A DNA stretch of 10,604 bases from an uncultured Clostridia bacterium (GTDB lineage Bacteria; Bacillota_A; Clostridia; Oscillospirales; Oscillospiraceae): assembly GCA_946408145.1 (NCBI GenBank), contig CAMJQX010000043.1, forward strand, positions 1 to 10,604, in the 5' to 3' direction. Of the stretch, positions 6,073 to 10,604 are shown one piece after another; position 1 is the stretch's first letter, and every line of letters begins with the position of its first letter. The notes beneath the pieces were generated by a model. It saw only the letters and a program-made list of their open reading frames with translations. It was not told the origin of the DNA and did no database searches. The position numbers were made by a program, and so were the translations under genes.

Positions 6073-7593
6073 TCATTCGGCTTCCGTAAAGTCGTATGTG
6101 CGGTACTGGATCGCCTCGGCCAGATGGCCGGGGCCGATCTCCTCCGCGCCGTCCAGATCCGCGATGGTGCGGGCCACGCGCAGGATACGGTCGTAGCTGC
6201 GCGCGGAGAGACCCATGCTGTCAAAGGCGCCGCGCATCAGTTCCTCGCCCTCTCCGCTCAGCGCGCAGAAGCGGCGCAGCTCCCTGCTGTCCATGCGGGA
6301 GTTGGACATGGTGCCGTCGTCCCCGAAGCGCCTGCGCTGGGTGGCGCGGGCGGCGTTGACACGCTTTTTGATCTCGGCCGAGCTCTCGGCCGGGGTCTTG
6401 CGGCGCAGCTCGTCATACTCCAGCGCCGGGACCTCGACGATCAGGTCGATGCGATCCAGCAGCGGGCCGGAGATGCGGCTGTGATAACGGCGTACCTCCT
6501 GCGGCGTGCAGCGGCAGCGTCCGGAGGGATGCCCGTACCAGCCGCACTTGCAGGGGTTCATCGCGCACACGAGCATGAAGCGGGCCGGGAAGGTCACCGT
6601 CCCCGCTACGCGGGAGACCGTCACCTGTCCGTCCTCCATGGGCTGGCGCAGCACCTCCAGCACGTCCGCGCGGAATTCCGGCAGCTCGTCGAGGAACAGG
6701 ATCGCGTTGTGGGCCAGGCTGATCTCGCCCGGCTTGGGGAAGGCTCCGCCGCCGGCGAGCGCCGTGGCGGACACCGTGTGGTGCGGGGAGCGGAAGGGGC
6801 GCGTGGAGACGATGGGATGGCGGCGGCTCGTGAGCCCTGCCACCGACCAGATCTCGGTGGACTGGATCATCTCCTCGCGGCTCATGTCCGGCAGGATGCC
6901 GGGCAGGCGCTTGGCCATCATGGACTTGCCCGCGCCCGGCGGGCCGACCAGCAGGATGTTGTGCCCGCCCGCGGCTGCGATCTCCAGCGCGCGCTTGACG
7001 TTCTCCTGCCCCTTCACGTCGGCGAAATCCGGCAGAGGCAGCTCCTCGGCGTGCACGTCAGGCGCCGGTGCGGGTTCGATGCTCTCCTCGCCCTTCAGAT
7101 GCCGGATGAGCTGCGCGACGCTCTGTACCGGGAAGATTTCCACACTCTCGGCAAAGGCCGCCTCCGCGGCGTTTTCGGCCGGGACGAAGAGGCTCTTGAT
7201 CCCCTCGCGCTCGGCGGCGATCGCCATGGGCAGCGCGCCGGCAATGGGCCGCAGTTCGCCGTTCAGGGAGAGCTCGCCGATAAACGCGCAGTCCGCCGCC
7301 GGGGCTTTGATCTCCCCCGTCGCCGCCAGAATGCCGATCAGCATGGGCAGGTCGTAGAGCGTGCCGACCTTCTTCTTATCCGCCGGGGCGAGGTTCACGG
7401 TCATGCGGCTGACCGGGAAGCGGTAGCCGTTGTTCTTCACTGCGGCGCGCACGCGCTCGCGTGATTCCTTGACCGCCGCGTCCGGCAGGCCGACAATGTC
7501 AAAGGCGGGCAGGCCGTTGGAGATATAGACCTCCACCGTCACCGGATAGCCGCCGATGCCGCTGACGCCGAAGGATGAGACAGTTGCCAGCAT
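6073..7593 (-). CDS. comM: ComM/YifB Mg-chelatase-like AAA+ ATPase
   Basis: A 506-aa cytosolic AAA+ protein of the YifB/ComM family, the usual length. In Vibrio and Haemophilus, ComM is a hexameric helicase that promotes branch migration when foreign DNA is integrated during transformation; the role in Clostridia is not settled. The N-terminal ChlI-like domain (about 1-165) includes GLPAFDIVGLPDAAVKESRE (27-46). Walker A is GPPGAGKS (217-224) and Walker B is ILFLDELPE (298-306). The segment NPCKCGWYGHPSGRCRC (346-362) carries four Cys (348, 350, 360, 362), a likely metal site. LLDRID (378-383) follows, then the C-terminal lid domain. The start is at the conserved MLATVSSFGVSG, with AAGGAG (7608-7603) 9 nt upstream; the frame remains open to 7668 but those 25 residues lie in a palindrome and look untranslated. 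It lies between aspS and thiI. Confidence 0.95.
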   Translation of the reverse strand: MLATVSSFGVSGIGGYPVTVEVYISNGLPAFDIVGLPDAAVKESRERVRAAVKNNGYRFPVSRMTVNLAPADKKKVGTLYDLPMLIGILAATGEIKAPAADCAFIGELSLNGELRPIAGALPMAIAAEREGIKSLFVPAENAAEAAFAESVEIFPVQSVAQLIRHLKGEESIEPAPAPDVHAEELPLPDFADVKGQENVKRALEIAAAGGHNILLVGPPGAGKSMMAKRLPGILPDMSREEMIQSTEIWSVAGLTSRRHPIVSTRPFRSPHHTVSATALAGGGAFPKPGEISLAHNAILFLDELPEFRADVLEVLRQPMEDGQVTVSRVAGTVTFPARFMLVCAMNPCKCGWYGHPSGRCRCTPQEVRRYHSRISGPLLDRIDLIVEVPALEYDELRRKTPAESSAEIKKRVNAARATQRRRFGDDGTMSNSRMDSRELRRFCALSGEGEELMRGAFDSMGLSARSYDRILRVARTIADLDGAEEIGPGHLAEAIQYRTYDFTEAE

Positions 7594-7617
7594 GCGTATC
7601 CACTCCTTGAAGAAGAA

Positions 7618-7675
7618 TTGAGCCTTGAGCCCAGGGGCGGCGCTTCGCCGTTTTTCCTCCAAGCCCACGGCTCAA
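7618..7675. repeat. Inverted repeat with duplicated left arm before comM
   Basis: TTGAGCC occurs twice in tandem (7618-7624 and 7625-7631) and either copy can pair with GGCTCAA (7669-7675). Inside sits the short hairpin CGGCG-CTT-CGCCG (7638-7650). It lies just upstream of the comM ribosome site in the leader, so alternative pairings are possible. No clear promoter is seen in this 154-nt gap. Confidence 0.5.
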
Positions 7676-7700
7676 AACTGAAAGCAAAACAGAAATCAGA

Positions 7701-7739
7701 CGGACCTCTGTCCGGGGGGGCGGCCGCAGGGGCCGCCCC
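7701..7739. repeat. GC-rich double palindrome behind aspS
   Basis: Two hairpins adjoin: CGGAC-CTCT-GTCCG (7701-7714) and GGGGCGGCC-GCAGG-GGCCGCCCC (7717-7739, 9 perfect base pairs). They begin 9 nt past the aspS stop. The arm with the CCGCCCCTACA end resembles GC-rich dispersed repeats I associate with gut Clostridia, which I could not check. There is no T tract in the direction of transcription, so this is not a classical terminator. Confidence 0.6.
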
Positions 7740-7747
7740 TACAGGTT

Positions 7748-9526
7748 TTATTCCTCGACCTCTCCGACGACCGCAATATGAAGCTCCTCGAGCTGCTTCT
7801 GCGTGACCTCGGAGGGCGCGCCCATCATCACATCCTGCGCGCTCTTGTTCATCGGGAAGGGAATGACCTCACGAATGGAGTCTTCGCCCGCCAGAAGCAT
7901 CACCATGCGGTCGATGCCCGGCGCGATGCCCGCGTGAGGAGGCGCGCCGTAGCAGAAGGCGTTGTACATGGCGGGGAACTTTTTCTTCACATCCTCCTCG
8001 CCGAGACGCACCATCTCGAAGGCCTTGACCATGATCTCCGGGTCGTGATTACGTACGGCGCCGGAGGAGAGCTCCACGCCGTTGCAGACCAGGTCGTACT
8101 GGTCGGCGGTGATGGTCAGCGGGTCGATCTCGCCGCGCTCGGCCTTGAGCAGGACGTCCAGCCCGCCGGCGGGCATGGAGAAGGGATTGTGGCAGAATTC
8201 CAGCTCGCCGCTCTCCTCGCCGATCTCGTACATCGGGAAGTCGACGATCCAGCAGAACTCATAGCGCTCCTTGTCCATGTGGCCGGGAACGGCGGCGCCG
8301 AGCATCTTGCGCATGACGCCGGCGGTCTTGACGGCCTGATCGTGCGGCCCGGCGGCGATGGCGACGAGGCAGCCCTCGCTCAGCTGCAGCGCCTCGGAGA
8401 GAGACGCAAAGCGATCGTTGAGGAACTTGGCGACGCCGCCGACAAAGGCGCCGTTTTCGACCTTGGTCCAGTAGGGCTTGGCGCCGGACTGCACCTCGAC
8501 GTCCGCGCAGAGCTTGTCGATCTGCTTGCGGGTCAGCGCGCAGCCGGAGACAGGCACGGCCTTGACGGTGTTGCCCGCGGCGAAGGGGCCGAACTCCGTC
8601 CCCTGTACGAGCGAGGTGATGTCGTTCACAAGCAGGTCGATGCGGAGATCGGGCTTGTCGGAGCCGTACTTTTCCATGGACTCGTTGAAGGAGATGCGCC
8701 GGAATGGCGCGTCGGAGGCAATATGATAGGTGCCGAATCTGGCGAAGATCGGGGGCAGCACATCCTCCAGCACGGCAAACACGTCGTCCTGCGCGGCGAA
8801 GGCCATCTCCATGTCCAGCTGATAGAACTCGCCGGGGCTGCGGTCGCCGCGGGCGTCCTCGTCGCGGAAGCAGGGGGCGATCTGGAAATAGCGGTCGAAG
8901 CCGGAGGTCATCAGCAGCTGCTTGAACTGCTGCGGCGCCTGCGGCAGCGCGTAGAACTTGCCGGGGTGCTTGCGGGCCGGCACCAGATAGTCGCGCGCGC
9001 CCTCGGGAGAAGAGGCCGTCAGGATCGGCGTGGTGATCTCGAGGAAGCCGTGCTCGATCATGGCCTGACGCAGCGCGGAGATCACATTGCAGCGCAGGAT
9101 GATGTTCTTCTTGACCGCGGGGTTGCGCAGATCCAGATAGCGGTACTTGAGGCGCTGCGCCTCGTCGGCCTCGCGGCTGCGGTTGATCTCAAAGGGCAGT
9201 TCGTTGTAGCGGCAGCGGCCGAGGACCTCGATCTTCTCTGGGACGACTTCGATGTCACCGGTGGGGAGCTTCGGGTTCTTGCTCGCGCGCTCGCGCACGA
9301 CGCCCTCCACGGAGATCGTGGACTCCTTGTTGATGGCCTTGACGGTCTTCATCATCTCCTCGGTCTCGACAACGACCTGGGTAATGCCGTAGAAGTCACG
9401 CACAACGACAAAGGCAAAGTTGCTGCCCACCTCGCGCACATTTTCCATCCAGCCGACGATCTTGACCTTCTGCCCGACGTGCTCCATGCGGAGCTCATTG
9501 CAGGTATGGGTACGGGACTGCATCAT
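7748..9526 (-). CDS. aspS: Aspartyl-tRNA synthetase
   Basis: A 592-aa class II synthetase that charges tRNA-Asp, matching the bacterial-type length (about 590). The N-terminal OB fold (about 1-110), with VGWMENVREVGSNFAFVVVR (24-43), reads the anticodon. The catalytic core has RYLDLRNP (129-136), QAPQQFKQLLM (197-206 region), motif 2 FRDEDARGDRSPGEFYQLD (220-238) and motif 3 GIAPGIDRMVML (533-544), with the bacterial GAD insert between. The C-terminus ends IREVIPFPMNK...GAPSEVTQKQLEELHI. Motif 2 has one residue more (SPGEF) than the common RQPEF form, and the OB strand is also one longer; this looks like a lineage variant. The residue separating discriminating from non-discriminating enzymes is Val, so I cannot say whether it also makes Asp-tRNA-Asn. 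Two ATGs occur (9526, 9523); GAGGT sits 7 nt before the first. It follows hisS, the usual Firmicute order. Confidence 0.96.
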   Translation of the reverse strand: MMQSRTHTCNELRMEHVGQKVKIVGWMENVREVGSNFAFVVVRDFYGITQVVVETEEMMKTVKAINKESTISVEGVVRERASKNPKLPTGDIEVVPEKIEVLGRCRYNELPFEINRSREADEAQRLKYRYLDLRNPAVKKNIILRCNVISALRQAMIEHGFLEITTPILTASSPEGARDYLVPARKHPGKFYALPQAPQQFKQLLMTSGFDRYFQIAPCFRDEDARGDRSPGEFYQLDMEMAFAAQDDVFAVLEDVLPPIFARFGTYHIASDAPFRRISFNESMEKYGSDKPDLRIDLLVNDITSLVQGTEFGPFAAGNTVKAVPVSGCALTRKQIDKLCADVEVQSGAKPYWTKVENGAFVGGVAKFLNDRFASLSEALQLSEGCLVAIAAGPHDQAVKTAGVMRKMLGAAVPGHMDKERYEFCWIVDFPMYEIGEESGELEFCHNPFSMPAGGLDVLLKAERGEIDPLTITADQYDLVCNGVELSSGAVRNHDPEIMVKAFEMVRLGEEDVKKKFPAMYNAFCYGAPPHAGIAPGIDRMVMLLAGEDSIREVIPFPMNKSAQDVMMGAPSEVTQKQLEELHIAVVGEVEE

Positions 9527-9537
9527 TTTCTATACCT

Positions 9538-9600
9538 CGCTTCCTTATAGGCTCCCCTGTTAAGGGGAGCTGTCACGCGCAAGCGTGACTGAGGGGTTTT
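9538..9600. repeat. 63-bp palindromic repeat unit, copy 1
   Basis: The unit consists of a lead CGCTTCCTTATAG, a first hairpin GCTCCCCT-GTTA-AGGGGAGC, a second hairpin GTCACGC-GCAA-GCGTGAC with a GNRA loop, and a tail TGAGGGGTTTT. It directly abuts the aspS ribosome-binding region. It resembles palindromic elements I associate with Faecalibacterium-like genomes, an unverified recollection. Confidence 0.85.
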
Positions 9601-9663
9601 CGCTTCCTTATAGGCTCCCCTGCTGAGGGGAGCTGTCACGCGCAAGCGTGACTGAGGGGTTTT
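9601..9663. repeat. 63-bp palindromic repeat unit, copy 2
   Basis: An exact head-to-tail neighbour of copy 1 that differs at only 2 of 63 positions, both in the loop of the first hairpin (GCTG for GTTA). All stem pairs of both hairpins are kept. This suggests recent duplication or selection on the stems. Confidence 0.85.
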
Positions 9664-9696
9664 CTATTGTTTATGGAATTCCCTTTCAAGGGGTGC

Positions 9697-10604
9697 TCAG
9701 CTCTCTTTGATCACCGCGGCGCGGTTCTGCGCATCGACGGCTGCCTTGATGAACGAGGCCGCCTCGGCGGCGGGCATCTTTTTCTGCTCGCCGGAGCGCA
9801 TGTCCTTGACGGAGACGACGCCCTCATTGACCTCGTCCTCGCCCAGCAGCACCGCGAAGGGCACGCCGATCCTGTCGGCATAAGCGATCTTCGCCTTGAA
9901 CTTCTTTTTCTCGCCGTAGAGCTGGGTGCGCACGCCGCCCTGCCGCAGAGCGGTCGCGGCGGCAACGGCGGGGGCCAGATCCTCGACCATCGGGATCACG
10001 AGCGCGTCGCACGGCGCGGTCACGATCGCATCGGACAGGAGGCCCTGCTCATTGAGCACGTAGAAGAGCCGCGTCAGACCGATGGAAATGCCGACGCCGG
10101 GCAGCTGCTTGTCGGTGTAATACTCGGCCAGATTGTCATAGCGGCCGCCGGAGCAGATGGAGCCGATCTCCGGGTGCTCGGTCATCGTCGTCTCGTAGAC
10201 CGTTCCGGTATAGTAGTCGAGCCCGCGCGCAATGGTCAGATCGACCGCGAAGTTTTCCTCCGGCACGCCGAAGTCCTCGAGATACTTCGTCACCGCGATC
10301 AGCTCGTCGAGGCCCTGGTCAAAGGTCTCGTCCATGCCGCGGTACATCTCCAGCCGCTCGACGACCTCCGCGTTCGTGCCGCAGATCGCCATGAAGTCCA
10401 GCACGTTCTCGCTCTTGTCGGGCAGCATCTTCACTTCTTCGATGAGAAGCTCCTTGACCTTCTGCGCTCCGATCTTGTCAAGCTTGTCCACGGTGCGCAT
10501 GATCTCGCCGGCCTTTTCGCTCATGCCGTTCATGGCATAGAAGCCGTTGAGGAGCTTGCGGTTGTTGACGCGGATCTTGAACTTCTTCAGCCCCAGGCGG
10601 GTGA
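9697..10604 (-). CDS. hisS: Histidyl-tRNA synthetase, N-terminus outside window
   Basis: A class II synthetase that charges tRNA-His. The frame is open to the right window edge (301 visible codons from 10602); the N-terminal third, with motifs 1 and 2, is missing. Visible numbering: KIRVNNRKLLNG (9-20), the histidine A motif ARGLDYYTG (125-133), SGGRYDN (151-157) and a motif 3 region GVGISIGLTRL (169-179). The last carries Thr where most family members have Glu or Asp before the Arg. The anticodon-binding domain follows (about 195-300), with RTQLYGEKKKFKAKIAYADRIG (225-246 region). It belongs to the branch with a longer core than E. coli HisRS. A start at 10533 would cut off the conserved RVNNRKLLNG region and is not real. 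The stop at 9697 is 170 nt before aspS, separated from it by the tandem repeat. Confidence 0.95.
   Translation of the reverse strand, partial: TRLGLKKFKIRVNNRKLLNGFYAMNGMSEKAGEIMRTVDKLDKIGAQKVKELLIEEVKMLPDKSENVLDFMAICGTNAEVVERLEMYRGMDETFDQGLDELIAVTKYLEDFGVPEENFAVDLTIARGLDYYTGTVYETTMTEHPEIGSICSGGRYDNLAEYYTDKQLPGVGISIGLTRLFYVLNEQGLLSDAIVTAPCDALVIPMVEDLAPAVAAATALRQGGVRTQLYGEKKKFKAKIAYADRIGVPFAVLLGEDEVNEGVVSVKDMRSGEQKKMPAAEAASFIKAAVDAQNRAAVIKES

Noticed and set aside
7638..7655. Rho-independent terminator on the plus strand (CGGCG hairpin then TTTTT)
   Set aside because: No plus-strand gene lies upstream; all neighbouring genes are leftward.
7594..7668. 25-residue N-terminal extension of ComM
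   Set aside because: The family begins at MLATVSSFGVSG, which has a good AAGGAG site; the extension lies in an inverted repeat.
7778..9550. 590-codon open frame opposite aspS, and similar frames opposite comM and thiI
   Set aside because: These are codon-bias shadows: low-complexity His, Asp, Gly, Leu and Arg-rich translations, no ribosome sites, and the opposite strand encodes clear conserved enzymes.
9538..9663. CRISPR array
   Set aside because: Two directly adjoining 63-bp units have no unique spacers between them, and each unit is a double palindrome; no cas genes are present.

Overview
This window looks like chromosomal housekeeping sequence from a moderately GC-rich (about 60 percent by eye) gut-type Clostridia, plausibly Oscillospiraceae or Ruminococcaceae. 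The reasons are Shine-Dalgarno sites of the GGAGG type, sigma-70/SigA-type promoters with 17-nt spacers, a ThiI without a rhodanese domain, and short GC-rich palindromic repeats of a kind I associate with that group. No phage, transposase, CRISPR or defence genes are visible.

Left part (1-2568): two transporter genes point away from each other. A GPH/MelB-type sugar:cation symporter runs leftward and leaves the window. A divergent SDF-family (dicarboxylate/amino acid:cation symporter) gene runs rightward and ends at a strong hairpin. Their promoters lie back to back in a 169-bp gap, and a perfect 14-bp palindrome covers the leftward -10 box. The SDF protein has unusual substitutions at positions that bind substrate and sodium in the archaeal homologue.

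Middle (2569-3571): a gap of about 440 bp holds what looks like an independent structured non-coding RNA gene of about 195 nt. It has a consensus-like extended promoter, several internal hairpins and its own intrinsic terminator. A separate promoter then drives a DJ-1/PfpI-family gene. A hairpin with A and T tracts on either side serves as a terminator for this gene and for the operon arriving from the right. The RNA is the most interesting item here; I cannot assign its family with certainty.

Right part (3578-10604): a leftward gene series reads hisS (5' end outside the window), aspS, comM/yifB, thiI, cinA. Two are aminoacyl-tRNA synthetases, one is a Mg-chelatase-like AAA+ ATPase linked to DNA uptake and recombination, one makes 4-thiouridine in tRNA and feeds thiamine synthesis, and one is an NMN deamidase/CinA protein. 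thiI and cinA overlap by 8 nt. The hisS-aspS, aspS-comM and comM-thiI gaps all contain inverted repeats: a tandem pair of 63-bp units, two GC-rich palindromes, a switchable TTGAGCC stem, and a two-part hairpin. These are candidates for RNA processing or attenuation sites, or for dispersed repeat elements.
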